Below, piece by piece: positions 1 through 15,089 of a stretch of DNA of 64,000 nt (position 1 is the stretch's first letter; every line of letters starts with the position of its first letter). The stretch spans positions 1-64,000 of the forward strand of contig NZ_JARZAG010000002.1 of assembly GCF_029892155.1 (NCBI RefSeq), given 5' to 3'. The stretch is from Kitasatospora sp. GAS204B. Its GTDB lineage: Bacteria > Actinomycetota > Actinomycetes > Streptomycetales > Streptomycetaceae. The position numbers and the translations under genes were made by a program. The notes below the pieces were generated by a model, which was given only the letters and a program-made list of their open reading frames with translations, was not told the DNA's origin and searched no databases.

Positions 1-1
1 C

Positions 2-94
2 CCCATCATCACCCTCGACGCCCGACGCCGAGACAGCGCCAAAAGCGCACTCATCACACTCGTCGAACACGCACTCCTCGCCCGACTGCGATGA
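2..94 (+). CDS. C-terminal 30 residues of a CvnD-type GTP/ATP-binding protein (partial)
   Basis: The window opens inside a plus-strand reading frame that ends at a TGA at 92-94. Only 30 residues remain. They run through a DARRRDSAK stretch and a LITLVEHALLARL tail. This pattern is what I recall at the C-terminus of Streptomyces conservon GTPases (CvnD, partners of the CvnA/B/C histidine-kinase-like, roadblock and DUF742 proteins). The identification rests on family memory and on the strong hairpin just after the stop, which marks a true gene end. The rest of the gene lies outside the window. Confidence 0.6.
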   Translation, partial: PIITLDARRRDSAKSALITLVEHALLARLR

Positions 95-101
95 CGCGGA
101 T

Positions 102-130
102 TCGGGGACCCCGCGGTGCGGGGTCCCCGA
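102..130. terminator. Bidirectional intrinsic terminator
   Basis: A perfect 12-bp inverted repeat (arms 103-114 and 118-129, loop ggt, plus one flanking T-A pair) lies between the stop of the left-edge gene and the stop of cimA, which converge here. There is no long T-run, as is common in high-GC actinobacteria. It probably serves both genes. Confidence 0.75.
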
Positions 131-160
131 TCTCTCGTCGCTCCACCGGCTGTCGCGGCG

Positions 161-1771
161 TCAGTCCTGCGGCGTCAGGCCGGCCTTGAGCAGGATGGAC
201 GTGTACGCGTCCTCCAGGGCGTGCCAGGAGGCGGCGATCACGTTGTCGGCGACGCCGACCGTGGACCAGCTGGCGACACCGTCGGTGGACTCCACCAGCA
301 CCCGGGTGCGGGAGGCCGTGCCGTGCTGGCCCTCCAGGATCCGGACCTTGTAGTCCACCAGCTCCAACTTGGCCAGCTGCGGGTAGATCCGCTCCAGGGC
401 GGCGCGCAGCGCCTTGTCCAGCGCGTCCACCGGGCCGTTGCCCTCGCCGGTGGCGACCATCCGCTCGCCCTTGGCCCAGATCTTGACGGTGGCCTCGTCG
501 CCCGCCTTGCCGTCCGGCAGCTGCTCGCTGATGGTCCGCCAGGACTCCAGCGCGAAGAACCGGGCCCGGCTGCCGTGCACCTCGTCGCGGAGCAGCAGCT
601 CGAAGGAGGCGTCGGCGGCCTCGTAGGTGTAGCCCAGGTTCTCCAGCTCCTTGACCTTGGCGACCACCCGGCCGACCAGGTCGCGGTCGGTGGACAGGTC
701 GTAGCCCAGCTCCTTGCCCTTGAGCTCGATCGAGGCCCGGCCCGCCATGTCGGAGACGAGCATCCGCATGGTGTTGCCGACCAGCTCGGGGTCGATGTGC
801 TGGTAGAGGTCCGGGTCGACCTTGATCGCGGAGGCGTGCAGGCCGGCCTTGTGCGCGAAGGCCGAGACCCCGACGTAGGGCTGGTGGGTGGAGGGGGTCA
901 GGTTGACCACCTCGGCGATGGCGTGCGAGATCCGGGTCATCTCGGCCAGCTTGCCGGCCGGCAGCACCCGGCGGTCGTACTTGATCTCCAGCGCGCCCAC
1001 CACCGGGAAGAGGTTGGCGTTGCCGACCCGCTCGCCGTAGCCGTTGGCCGTGCACTGCACGTGGGTGGCACCCGCGTCGACGGCGGCCAGCGTGTTGGCG
1101 ACCGCGCAGCCGGTGTCGTCCTGGGCGTGGATGCCGAGCCGCGCGCCGGTGCTCGCCAGCACGTCGGCGACGATCTCGTGCACCCCGCCCGGCAGCATCC
1201 CGCCGTTGGTGTCGCAGAGCACCACCACGTCGGCGCCGGCCTGGTGGGCGGCCTTGACCACGGCGAGCGCGTACTCGCGGTTGGCCCGGTAGCCGTCGAA
1301 GAAGTGCTCGCAGTCGATGAAGACCCGGCGGCCCTGGGCCTTGAGGTGGGCGACGCTGTCGCGGACCATCTCCAGGTTCTCGTCCAGCGTGGTGCGCAGG
1401 GCCAGTTCGACGTGGCGGTCGTGGGACTTGGCGACCAGCGTGATCACCGGCGCGCCGGAGTCGAGCAGGGCCTTGAGCTGCGGGTCCTCGGCGGCCTTGC
1501 CGCCGGCCCTGCGGGTGGCACCGAAGGCGACCAGCTGTGCGTGCCGCAGCTCCAACTCGGCCGCCGCGCGGGCGAAGAACTCGGTGTCCCGGGGATTGGC
1601 ACCCGGCCAGCCGCCCTCGATGAACCCGACCCCGAAGTCGTCCAGGTGCCGTGCGATGGTCAGCTTGTCGGCCACCGTGAGGTTGATCCCCTCCCGCTGC
1701 GCGCCGTCGCGCAGGGTGGTGTCGAAAACGTGGAAGCTGTCGTCGGGATGACGAGTACTGCCGTCGGTCAT
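161..1771 (-). CDS. cimA: (R)-citramalate synthase (2-isopropylmalate synthase family)
   Basis: Condenses pyruvate and acetyl-CoA to (R)-citramalate, the threonine-independent entry into isoleucine synthesis. The 536-residue protein has the HMGL-like TIM-barrel signature DTTLRDGAQREG near residue 16 and a metal-binding HAQDD-type motif followed by TGCAVANTL. It has a C-terminal regulatory LeuA-dimer-like domain. Length and the INLTVADKL context fit the CimA branch (about 540 aa) rather than LeuA. I start at the ATG at 1771 (MTDGSTRHP). A frame extension to 1834 is open but has no family-like sequence. It lies downstream of ilvE, and a leader peptide with two Ile codons plus a terminator hairpin precede it (1937-2059), so end-product attenuation is likely. 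Confidence 0.93.
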   Translation of the reverse strand: MTDGSTRHPDDSFHVFDTTLRDGAQREGINLTVADKLTIARHLDDFGVGFIEGGWPGANPRDTEFFARAAAELELRHAQLVAFGATRRAGGKAAEDPQLKALLDSGAPVITLVAKSHDRHVELALRTTLDENLEMVRDSVAHLKAQGRRVFIDCEHFFDGYRANREYALAVVKAAHQAGADVVVLCDTNGGMLPGGVHEIVADVLASTGARLGIHAQDDTGCAVANTLAAVDAGATHVQCTANGYGERVGNANLFPVVGALEIKYDRRVLPAGKLAEMTRISHAIAEVVNLTPSTHQPYVGVSAFAHKAGLHASAIKVDPDLYQHIDPELVGNTMRMLVSDMAGRASIELKGKELGYDLSTDRDLVGRVVAKVKELENLGYTYEAADASFELLLRDEVHGSRARFFALESWRTISEQLPDGKAGDEATVKIWAKGERMVATGEGNGPVDALDKALRAALERIYPQLAKLELVDYKVRILEGQHGTASRTRVLVESTDGVASWSTVGVADNVIAASWHALEDAYTSILLKAGLTPQD

Positions 1772-1936
1772 GGCCCTGGTATCTCCGTTCGGGGAGAGTC
1801 TGCTGCTGCCGGATCCGGTCCTGCCGGTCCACACTGTCCACTGTCCCGCGCGCCACCCGGAAGCCGCCGCCCGCCTGGTGGGCGGTGCCGGTGCTCCGGG
1901 TCCTGCCCGACCGGCGCGAGGTGGGCTCGGCGGGGC

Positions 1937-2010
1937 AAAACAAAAGACCCCTCGCGGGTGCGAGAGGTCTGCGCGCGGGTCGTGTGACGCTGTGGTCGTC
2001 CCGCGGGGTC
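1937..2010 (-). promoter_or_regulatory. Transcription attenuator in the cimA leader
   Basis: On the minus strand a hairpin (arms 1960-1969 and 1946-1955, one mismatch) is followed by two T-tetrads (1942-1945 and 1937-1940), making an intrinsic terminator. A segment further upstream (2000-2010) is complementary to 1946-1958 through 6 + 5 pairs around a small bulge, so it could form a competing antiterminator. A short ORF with tandem Ile codons ends at 2024, just before that segment. This is the layout of a ribosome-mediated amino-acid attenuator. The remaining bases of the 1772-2159 gap show no other gene. Confidence 0.7.
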
Positions 2011-2023
2011 TACTGCGGAACGG

Positions 2024-2059
2024 TCACTGCGGACCGGCGCGCCTGCTGCTAATAATCAT
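2024..2059 (-). CDS. cimA leader peptide with tandem Ile codons (MIISSRRAGPQ)
   Basis: An 11-codon ORF (ATG at 2059, TGA at 2024-2026) reads MIISSRRAGPQ. The second and third codons are both ATT for isoleucine, an unusually AT-rich choice in this genome and therefore a sensitive sensor of Ile-tRNA. No strong Shine-Dalgarno is visible, so translation may be leaderless. It sits upstream of an antiterminator/terminator pair that precedes cimA, whose pathway product is isoleucine. The function is inferred from layout; expression is not shown by sequence alone. Confidence 0.65.
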   Translation of the reverse strand: MIISSRRAGPQ

Positions 2060-2159
2060 CGCGAGCGAGGACACGTTCGCAGTCTGGCACACGATCCGCC
2101 ATGTGACCTCCCCCGTCCCGGATCCCGAGACGGGGGAGGTCCTCCGGACGGCCTATTGC

Positions 2160-3272
<1,113 letters not shown>

Positions 3273-3340
3273 GGCTTCTGTCCTTCACCGTGGGGTTGGT
3301 CAGGGCCGCTGAACCGCCATCCGGAAGAAGAACGCATGAC

Positions 3341-3382
3341 GGCACGGCCCACTGTTGATAGTCGCATCTAAGGGGCCGTGCC
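3341..3382 (-). terminator. Hairpin between leuB and ilvE
   Basis: A perfect 10-bp inverted repeat (3341-3350 and 3373-3382) with a 22-base loop lies 27 bases after the leuB stop on the minus strand. It is followed by a moderately T-rich GTTCTTCTT stretch. It may be a leuB terminator or a processing site. A long loop and weak T-run lower confidence. Confidence 0.45.
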
Positions 3383-3408
3383 GAACAGCTGTGGTGTGAA
3401 CCGGCCCG

Positions 3409-4446
3409 TCAGCCGGATACTCGCGCGACGAGCGCGTCGCCCACCTCGGTGGTGCTGCGGGTCCCGGTGCGCTCGGCCAGGTCGGCGGTGACCGCCGCCT
3501 CCACCTTCGCGGCCTCGGCGGTGAAACCGAGGTGGTCCAGCAGCAGGGCGACCGACAGCACGGTGGCGGTCGGGTCGGCCTTGCCCTGGCCGGCGATGTC
3601 CGGGGCGGAGCCGTGCACCGGCTCGAACATCGAGGGGAACTCACCGGAGGGGTTGATGTTGCCGCTCGCCGCCAGGCCGATGCCACCGGTGACGGCGGCG
3701 GCCAGGTCGGTGAGGATGTCGCCGAACAGGTTGTCGGTGACGATCACGTCGAACCGCTCGGGCTGGGTGACGAAGAAGATGGTCGCCGCGTCCACGTGCA
3801 GGTAGTCGGTGGTGACCTCGGGGAACTCCTGGCCGACCTGCTGGAAGATCCGGGTCCACAGGTGGCCGGCGTGCACCAGCACGTTGTTCTTGTGGACCAG
3901 CGTGAGCTTCTTGCGCGGGCGGGCGGCGGCGCGGCGGTAGGCGTCGCGGACCACGCGCTCGATGCCGAAGGCGGTGTTGAGGCTGACCTCGGTGGCCACC
4001 TCCTGCGGCGTCCCCGTGCGCAGCGAACCGCCGTTGCCGACGTACGGGCCCTCGGTGCCCTCGCGGACCACGACGAAGTCGATCGCCGGGTCACCGGCGA
4101 GCGGGGACTTCACGTTCGGGAAGAGCTTGCCCGGGCGCAGGTTGATGTGGTGGTCGAAGGCGAACCGCAGCTTCAGCAGCAGCCCGCGCTCCAGCACGCC
4201 GGACGGGACGGACGGGTCCCCGATGGCGCCGAGCAGGATCGCGTCGTGCGTCTTCAGCTCGTCCAGCACGGTGTCGGGCAGGGTCTCCCCGGTCGCGTGG
4301 TAGCGGCGAGCGCCCAGGTCGTACTCGGTGGTCTCGAGCTTGACGTCGGCGGGGAGGGCGGCGGTGAGCACCTTGAGGCCCTCGGCCACGACTTCCTGGC
4401 CGATGCCGTCACCGGGGATCACTGCGAGACGAAGGCTACGAGACAT
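3409..4446 (-). CDS. leuB: 3-isopropylmalate dehydrogenase
   Basis: Oxidatively decarboxylates 3-isopropylmalate in leucine synthesis, using NAD and a divalent metal. The 345-residue protein begins with the [13 protein letters not shown] nucleotide-entry motif. It has the [13 protein letters not shown] segment, the metal-binding [14 protein letters not shown] motif and the C-terminal [12 protein letters not shown] signature. The start is the ATG at 4446; the open frame continues upstream to 5103, but that part is unrelated sequence. It precedes ilvE in the same direction. Length matches the actinobacterial short form (about 345 aa). Confidence 0.96.
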   Translation of the reverse strand: MSRSLRLAVIPGDGIGQEVVAEGLKVLTAALPADVKLETTEYDLGARRYHATGETLPDTVLDELKTHDAILLGAIGDPSVPSGVLERGLLLKLRFAFDHHINLRPGKLFPNVKSPLAGDPAIDFVVVREGTEGPYVGNGGSLRTGTPQEVATEVSLNTAFGIERVVRDAYRRAAARPRKKLTLVHKNNVLVHAGHLWTRIFQQVGQEFPEVTTDYLHVDAATIFFVTQPERFDVIVTDNLFGDILTDLAAAVTGGIGLAASGNINPSGEFPSMFEPVHGSAPDIAGQGKADPTATVLSVALLLDHLGFTAEAAKVEAAVTADLAERTGTRSTTEVGDALVARVSG

Positions 4447-4505
4447 GGGGGGAACGGTACTCCGGGGTCTCGGAGGGTGACACCTGGCGTCCAGAATGCG
4501 GACAC

Positions 4506-5081
4506 CTAGGAGAGCTTGATGTCGAGCGGGAACGGGTGATCGATCGTCAGGCGGTCGTGGAAGATGCCGGTCGGGACGTAGCTGTTGGTGGCCGGGTCGC
4601 GTTCGTAGGTGTGGACGACCGGGCTGCCGTCGTCGCACTCGACTCGCCAGAGGTAGCGAATGCCCGCGGCGGCGTACTTGCGGTGCTTGGTGTGGCGGTC
4701 GCGCTCCACCGACTCCTCCGAGACCACCTCCACCGCAACCAGCACGTCCTCTGCCCTGAGCCAGGTCTGATCCGGGCCGGTGATCGCCGACCGACGAGCC
4801 ACCGCGAGATCCGGCGCCGGCCGGTTCTGCCTGCCCAGCACCACGGAGAACTCGCGCAGAACGTCCCACTCCGCCGGGATCGCGGCGAGCAAGCCGTCCT
4901 CCAGCGCACGCAATGTGATCATGTGGAAGCGGGTCTGCGGAGCAGGGAAGATCAGCATCCCGTCGAGCAACTGCGTGTGCCGAGGCAACTCGGGGAGCCG
5001 ATCCGGATCCTCCGATGTCCAGCCTTCGACCGGCGGCCGCAGCCAGTCGGGAAACGGCTCCGCACTCCTGTTGTCTCCCAT
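4506..5081 (-). CDS. Uma2-family (DUF820) putative restriction-endonuclease-fold protein
   Basis: A 191-residue protein with the DUF820/Uma2 pattern: a PAPDLAVA segment (residues near 100), [10 protein letters not shown], then [22 protein letters not shown]. The spaced D, E-x-V and K positions match the PD-(D/E)XK nuclease core of this family. Biological roles of Uma2 proteins are largely unknown, and they are abundant in Streptomyces and cyanobacteria. I start at the ATG at 5081 (MGDNRSAEP); an in-frame start at 5138 would overlap the divergent promoter region. It sits 59 bp upstream of leuB and diverges from the membrane protein at 5165. It looks like an accessory insertion in the biosynthetic block. 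Confidence 0.8.
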   Translation of the reverse strand: MGDNRSAEPFPDWLRPPVEGWTSEDPDRLPELPRHTQLLDGMLIFPAPQTRFHMITLRALEDGLLAAIPAEWDVLREFSVVLGRQNRPAPDLAVARRSAITGPDQTWLRAEDVLVAVEVVSEESVERDRHTKHRKYAAAGIRYLWRVECDDGSPVVHTYERDPATNSYVPTGIFHDRLTIDHPFPLDIKLS

Positions 5082-5164
5082 GCGAGAGATTCTGGCGGTC
5101 CACTTCAGGCCACCCGGCGGGTCCTGAGCCGGAATCACCTGAACGTGTCCCGGATGATGTCGCT

Positions 5165-7607
5165 ATGCGGGAGAGGCGAGCGGCCCTCGGGGCGGCAGGG
5201 CTTGCGATAGGGGCGTACGCGCTGGCGCTCGCCGCGCGCGGGGCGTATCCGTTCGGGCACGGGCTGCGGCCCGGGAGCCGGCTGGTCGAGCAGGTCGTCC
5301 CGCTCTACGCGCACCTGTGGGACCTGCTGCGCGGGCAGGGCGGCGGGGACCTGCTGGTCAACTGGAACAGCGGGTACGGGGTGCCGTTCCCGCCCGATCT
5401 GGCGACCGACCTGCTGAACCCGTTCTCGCTGCTGGTCGTCCTCTTCCCGCGCGACCAGGTGGGCCTGGCGGTCTTCCTCACCACCCTGCTGAGCATCGGG
5501 CTCGGCACCGCGCTGATGACCGTCTTCCTCGGCCGGCTGCACCCGGGGGCGCCGTGGCTGCGTGCCCTGCTGGCCACCGGCTACGGGCTCTGCGCCTGGG
5601 TGCTGGTGGACGGGGTGGAGCAGCCGGCCTGGCTCTGGGGGCTGGTCTCGCTGCCGCTGCTCTGCCTGGCCTTCGACCGGTGCCTGCGGCGGACCGGCTG
5701 GCCGCTGGGCGCGGCGACGGTGGGGCTGGCCTGGGTGGGCGACTTCTACACCGGGGCGACCGCCTCGCTCGGGGCGGGCCTGGTCCTGGTGCTGCGGCTG
5801 CTGCTGGACCGCAGGCCGGTGCGGGAGCGGCTGCGGGTGCTCGGGCGGGCGCTCGGCATGACGGCGGTCGGGATCGGCGCGGCGGCGCCGGTGCTCTGGG
5901 TGACCTTCGAGGCGGGGCGGGACGCGGTGCCCGGCCTGGTGCTGCACCCGAACACCCCAGCCCTCACCGACTACCTGACCCAGCTGCTGCCCGGTGGACT
6001 CACCGGCCGCGCGCTGCCCAACGTCTTCGTCGGCGTGCCGGCCCTGCTGCTGGTGGCCGCGCTGCCGTTCACCCGCGGGGTGCGGGTGGCTGAGCGGGTG
6101 GCCTGGCCGCTGGCGTTGGTGCTGGTCGCCGTCTCCTTCGTGTGGCGGCCGACGATCCTGCTCTGGCACGTGTCGAACGCGCCGCAAGGCGATCCGTACC
6201 GGTCGACCTATGTGCTGAGCGGCCTGCTGGTGATGGCCGCCTGGGTCTGCCTGGCACACCGGCCGACCCCGCTCGCGCTGGGCGGCGGGGTCGCCCTGCT
6301 CGCGCTGCCCGCCGCGCTGACCCAGGGCCATGGATCGGCGCGGCCGGTCACCTGGGTGCTGCTGGGGGTCGGCGTCCCGGTGGCGGTGGCGGCGTTCTGG
6401 GGGCTGCGGCACCGGCCCGGGGTGGCGATGACCGTGCTGAGCTGCGCCGTCTTCGCGGGCACCGCCCTGGCGGCGTACTCGGTGCTCGGGGCCCGCGAGG
6501 AGCCGGCCGGCGGGGAGTCGGCCGGCGGGGCGGCGGGGCCGGTCGGCGCGCAGCTGCGCGACGCCCGCCGGGTGATCCAACGCGCGGACGACTGGCCGGC
6601 CTCGCGCACCGACCCCGGACCGCACGTCTTCACCGGCAACGACCCGATGCTGCTGGGCGGCCAGGGCGGCGGGTACCGCAGCGACTACCTGCCGCAGGCC
6701 ACCGCGCAGGCCCTGCACGACCTGGGCGCGGGCTCGCTGCTGCAGGGTCGGCAGACGCTGAGCCCCGCCGATCCGGTCGGAGCGGCACTGTTCGGGGTGA
6801 CCACCTCGCTGCAGCCCGACCTGACGGTGCGTCAGGCGCCGGCGGCGCCGCTGGTCACCGTGCACGCCATCGGGCCGCTCGACAGCTCCTCGGTCTGGAC
6901 CCGGCAGCAGGAGCTGCTCGGGGCGACGGTCTATCAGGTCCCGCCGCTGGATCCGGGCGCCGGGCCGAACGCGCCGACCGATCACGGCCGCAGCGGCTGG
7001 TCGCTGCCCACCACGGCGCCGGGCAGCGACGGGACGGTGCTCAGCGCCGGCTGCGCCCCGGGGCGCGCGGCGTACCTGTACGCGCCCTACCTGGCCGGGC
7101 AGGTCAGCTGGCCGGGCGGCTCGCTGGACGCGCACGGGGAGCAGGGCGCGACGGCGCTGCCGATCATCGCGCTGGGCCCGGTGCCGGCCGACGGGGTGGT
7201 CCGGGTGACGGTGCGGGTCGAGCTGGCCACCCAGGTGCCGGCCGCGCCGTTCGGCTGCCTGGACCCGGCGGCGCTGGCCGAGGCCGTGCGGCAGCTGCGG
7301 GCGCACGGGGCGGTTGCGGTGGCCGCCGGCGGGCACGCGATCTCGGCGCGGCTGGCACCGGGCAGCACCGGGACCGCCGTGCTGGCGGTGCCGGCCGTCC
7401 CCGGGTGGCGCTGCGCGGTGGACGGCGGCCCGGCGGCGCCGGCCCGGTCGGTGGCGGGGCTGATCGCCGTGCCGCTGGGCGCGGGAGCCGACCGGCTCGG
7501 CTGCTCCTACCGGCAGCCGGGCCTGGCCCAGGGCCTGCGGGTCGCGGCCGGGGCCCTGGGGGTCTGGGTGCTGGTGACCGGCTGGGCCTGGTGGCGCCGC
7601 CGGGCGG

Positions 7608-7627
<20 letters not shown>
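5165..7627 (+). CDS. Large polytopic membrane protein, YfhO-like
   Basis: An 820-residue protein with many hydrophobic segments over about residues 10-450, followed by a large extracytoplasmic or loosely membrane-associated region and a last helix near the C-terminus ([13 protein letters not shown]). The N-terminal YPFG and the [30 protein letters not shown] region resemble the YfhO family of bacterial membrane proteins, some linked to glycosyl transfer onto cell-envelope polymers. The start is the ATG at 5165, after an extended open frame with no homology-like content. Its 3' end overlaps the convergent protease gene by 20 bp. The family assignment is moderate and the substrate is unknown. 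Confidence 0.65.
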
Positions 7628-10952
<3,325 letters not shown>

Positions 10953-11071
10953 TACCTCAGGATCATGCCTGCCCGCCGCCGCCGGTCCGGTTTCTGACCG
11001 AGCGTCAGGCCAATGGCCCAACGCCGGCACGCAACGTCAGCCGGTCGGCGGGGCCGCACCGGCGGACCCGC

Positions 11072-11239
11072 TCAGTGACCGGTGACCCCGCCGTTGTCGC
11101 GGCGGTCGAGCGCGCGCTGCAGCGCGGCGGCGGCATCGGCCGAGGTGTGCGGCTCGCTGCGGCGGCGGCGCCGGCGCGCGGGGGTCGCGGTGGGAGAGGT
11201 GTGGTCGCGGTGGCTGAGCAGGTCTGCGGTGGGGGGCAT
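11072..11239 (-). CDS. Small hypothetical protein (55 aa)
   Basis: A 55-residue ORF starting MPPTADLLSHRDH, with an arginine run near residues 22-28 and an Ala-rich helix-like tail (DAAAALQRALDRR). An excellent AAGGAG ribosome binding site lies 8-9 bases before the ATG at 11239, which is the main evidence that it is translated. It stands alone between the protease and serA. No membrane segment or known domain is visible. The basic patch could bind nucleic acid, but that is speculation. Confidence 0.55.
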   Translation of the reverse strand: MPPTADLLSHRDHTSPTATPARRRRRRSEPHTSADAAAALQRALDRRDNGGVTGH

Positions 11240-11500
11240 ACCGGGCTCCTTGGTCCAGGGAACGCCGAACGGCGTCGGGTACGGGAGGAGGGGGGTACGC
11301 CTGGCGGGGATCGCCCGCCACGCTGCGTACGGCACGCACGGCCGCCTGCCCGGGCCGGCTGGTGGGGCCCTTGGACGGTGGCTACTGGTGCGGCCATTTC
11401 AAGGTACGCCCGCGCACGGCGGCTGTCTCTACATGTAGTTGGATTTCCTAGTATCTGAGACGAGGCTCACTCGAACGCCCCCTGAGCTGGGCGGACGCAG
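11240..11500. other. Non-coding gap with an AT-rich pocket and a palindrome
   Basis: Between the small ORF start and the serA terminator I see no gene. Bases 11429-11460 are unusually AT-rich for this chromosome and contain a perfect 10-bp palindrome (ctacatgtag, 11429-11438). This is the likely promoter or operator zone for the small minus-strand gene. I cannot assign a sigma factor. Confidence 0.4.
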
Positions 11501-11535
11501 CGGAGCCCGGACCGCCGACAGCGGTCCGGGCTCCG
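11501..11535 (-). terminator. serA intrinsic terminator
   Basis: A perfect 15-bp stem (11501-11515 with 11521-11535, loop cgaca) begins 16 bases after the serA stop on the minus strand. There is no T-run, but stem length and position make termination likely. Confidence 0.75.
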
Positions 11536-11550
11536 GTGGTTGAGCAGGTG

Positions 11551-13152
11551 TCAGCCCAGGTCGACCGAGCGGGCGAACTTGGCGCCGATCTCGGTGGCGA
11601 TCTCGGCGAGCACCTCATGCGGGATCTCGGAGTCGACCGTGATCGAGGCCAGCGCGTCCTGGGTCTCGCGATCCCGGGCCACCTGCATGCCGGCGATGTT
11701 GATGTCGGCGTCGCCCAGGATCCGGCCCAGCGTGCCGACCACGCCGGGGCGGTCCTGGTACTTGAAGAAGGCCATGTGGTCGGTGAGCGCGACGTCCACG
11801 TCGAAACCGTCCACGCCGACGATCTTCTGCTGCTGCTTCGGGCCGGACAGCGTGCCGGAGATGGCGATGTCGCCGCCGTCGGCCAGGGTGCCGCGCACGG
11901 TGATCACGTTGCGGTGCTCGGGGCTCTCGCTGCTGGTGGTCAGCCGCACCTCGACACCGCGCTCCTGGGCGAACAGCGGGGCGTTGACGTAGGACACCGT
12001 CTCGGCCACCACGTCCTCGAAGACGCCCTTGAGCGCGGAGAGTTCGAGCACCTTGACGTCGTGCTGGGTGATCTCGCCGCGGACCTCGACGTCGAGCCGC
12101 ACCGCGACCTCGCCGGCCAGCGCGGTGAAGATCCGGCCCAGCTTCTCGGCCAGCGGCAGGCCGGGGCGCACGTCCTCGGCGATCACGCCGCCCTGCACGT
12201 TGACCGCGTCCGGGACCAACTCGCCGGCCAGCGCCAGGCGCACCGACTTGGCGACCGCGATGCCGGCCTTCTCCTGCGCCTCGTCGGTGGAGGCGCCCAG
12301 GTGCGGGGTGGCCACCACGTTGTCGAAGGTGAAGAGCGGGGAGTCGGTGCACGGCTCCTTGGCGTAGACGTCCAGGCCGGCGCCGGCCACCCGGCCCTCC
12401 TTGAGGGCGGCGGCGAGGGCGACCTCGTCCACGATGCCGCCGCGGGCGGCGTTGACGATCCGCACGGTCGGCTTGACCTTGTGCAGCGCGTCGTCGCCGA
12501 TCAGACCGATCGTCTCGGGGGTCTTCGGCAGGTGCACGGTGATGAAGTCGGAGACCTCGAGCAGCTCGTCCAGGGAGAGCAGCTTGACGCCCATCTGGGC
12601 CGCGCGGGCGGCCTGGATGTAGGGGTCGTAGGCGACGATCTTCATGCCGAAGGCGGACATCCGCTGGGCGACCAGCACGCCGATCCGGCCCAGGCCCACC
12701 ACGCCCAGCGTCTTCTCGGAGAGTTCGACGCCGGTGTACTTGTTGCGCTTCCACTCGCCCTGCTTGAGCGCCGAGTTGGCGGGCGCGATGTTGCGGGCCA
12801 CCGAGATCAGCAGGCCGCAGGCGAGTTCGGCGGCGGTGACGATGTTGGAGGTCGGGGCGTTCACGACCATCACGCCGGCCTTGGTGGCGGCGGCGACGTC
12901 CACGTTGTCGAGGCCGACGCCGGCCCGGGCGACCACCTTGAGCCTCTTGGCCGCGGCCAGCGCCTCGGCGTCGATCTTGGTGGCCGACCGGATCAGGATG
13001 GCGTCCGCCTCCGCGATCGCGGACAGCAACTGCGTGCGGTCGGCGCCGTCGCAGTGGCGGACCTCGAAGTCGGGGCCCAGGGCGTCGACCGTGGCCGGCG
13101 ACAGCTCTTCGGCGATCAGTACCACGGCGGTCTTGGATGTCACAGCGCTCAC
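11551..13152 (-). CDS. serA: D-3-phosphoglycerate dehydrogenase
   Basis: First committed step of serine synthesis: NAD-dependent oxidation of 3-phosphoglycerate. The 533-residue protein is the long form. It has a substrate-binding domain, a Rossmann domain with GVVGLGRIG, catalytic Arg in NAARGGIVDE and His in TPHLGASTDEAQ, then an allosteric substrate-binding (ASB) domain and a C-terminal ACT domain (YQDRPGVVGTLGRIL) for serine feedback. The GTG at 13152 has an AAGGA site about 10 bases upstream; a second in-frame GTG nine bases downstream is possible. It lies downstream of ilvC but is separated by a strong hairpin (13376-13413), so it probably has its own promoter. Confidence 0.95.
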   Translation of the reverse strand: MSAVTSKTAVVLIAEELSPATVDALGPDFEVRHCDGADRTQLLSAIAEADAILIRSATKIDAEALAAAKRLKVVARAGVGLDNVDVAAATKAGVMVVNAPTSNIVTAAELACGLLISVARNIAPANSALKQGEWKRNKYTGVELSEKTLGVVGLGRIGVLVAQRMSAFGMKIVAYDPYIQAARAAQMGVKLLSLDELLEVSDFITVHLPKTPETIGLIGDDALHKVKPTVRIVNAARGGIVDEVALAAALKEGRVAGAGLDVYAKEPCTDSPLFTFDNVVATPHLGASTDEAQEKAGIAVAKSVRLALAGELVPDAVNVQGGVIAEDVRPGLPLAEKLGRIFTALAGEVAVRLDVEVRGEITQHDVKVLELSALKGVFEDVVAETVSYVNAPLFAQERGVEVRLTTSSESPEHRNVITVRGTLADGGDIAISGTLSGPKQQQKIVGVDGFDVDVALTDHMAFFKYQDRPGVVGTLGRILGDADINIAGMQVARDRETQDALASITVDSEIPHEVLAEIATEIGAKFARSVDLG

Positions 13153-13375
13153 GACAGTTCGGTCCTTACTGTCCGGTACTCCCCCACTCCCACGGACACG
13201 TGGGTGGCGTGGCCGGTCGAAGAGCCGGCGGGGCGAGGGGGATAGGTGGCATGCCGCGTAGATAGACGCACGACGCTGTGGGCCTGACGCGCACTCGAAG
13301 TGTATCGACGTACAGGGGAGTTGCCTGTGCCCGCGCGGCGAAATCACCCGCACGGGACCAGACGGCTTGTACAGC

Positions 13376-13413
13376 GGGGGCAGGCTGTGCCTTAGTGGGC
13401 AGAGCCTGCCCCC
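13376..13413 (-). terminator. ilvC downstream terminator hairpin
   Basis: Arms 13376-13386 and 13103+300 region ending at 13413 (11 bp perfect, extended by a nearly paired inner stem) form a very GC-rich hairpin about 21 bases after the ilvC stop on the minus strand. It separates ilvBNC from serA. Confidence 0.7.
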
Positions 13414-13434
13414 CGGGCAACGCGGGTTGACGCC

Positions 13435-14496
<1,062 letters not shown>

Positions 14497-14530
14497 TCAG
14501 CGGAGGCCGCTCAGAGGGTGAGACGGCTGA

Positions 14531-15055
14531 TCAGGCGCTGCGGTCCAGGGCGCGCAGCGAGCGGTCGGTGATCGACCGGGCACCGCGTCCGATGGCCACC
14601 AGGCCCGACTGCACCAGCTCCTTGATGCCGTACGGTTCCAGCATCTTCAGCATCGCCTCGAGCTTGTCCGAGCTGCCGGTGGCCTCGATGGTCACGGCAT
14701 CCGGCGAGACGTCCACGGTCTTGGCGCGGAACAGCTGCACGATCTCGACGATCTGGGACCGGGTCTCGTTGTCGGCCCGGACCTTGACCAGGACCAGTTC
14801 CCGCTGGATCGCAGCGGACTGGTCGAGTTCGACGATCTTTATCACGTTGATCAGCTTGTTGAGCTGCTTGGTGACCTGCTCGAGTGGCAGGTCCTCGACG
14901 TTGACCACGATGGTCATCCGGGAGATGTCCGGGTGCTCGGTGGGGCCGACGGCGAGGGAGTCGATGTTGAAGCCCCGACGGGAGAACAGCGCGGCGATGC
15001 GGGCGAGCACGCCGGGCTTGTTCTCGACCAGGACGGAGAGGGTGTGCTTGGACAT
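14531..15055 (-). CDS. ilvN: Acetolactate synthase small (regulatory) subunit
   Basis: Regulatory subunit that activates IlvB and confers valine feedback. The 174-residue protein has an N-terminal ACT domain (LSVLVENKPGVLARIAALFSRRGFNIDSL) and a C-terminal ALS_ss_C domain. Two in-frame ATGs exist, at 15064 and 15055; I prefer 15055 (MSKHTLSV), which has a GGA element at suitable spacing. It follows ilvB by 34 bp in the same direction, so the two subunits are co-transcribed. Confidence 0.95.
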   Translation of the reverse strand: MSKHTLSVLVENKPGVLARIAALFSRRGFNIDSLAVGPTEHPDISRMTIVVNVEDLPLEQVTKQLNKLINVIKIVELDQSAAIQRELVLVKVRADNETRSQIVEIVQLFRAKTVDVSPDAVTIEATGSSDKLEAMLKMLEPYGIKELVQSGLVAIGRGARSITDRSLRALDRSA

Positions 15056-15089
15056 GGTGCTCATTCCGTGGTCGAAGTCGAAGGGGCGG

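Noticed and set aside
161..1771. 2-isopropylmalate synthase (leuA)
   Set aside because: Length and the INLTVADKL context fit the citramalate synthase branch, and the adjacent attenuator senses Ile rather than Leu.
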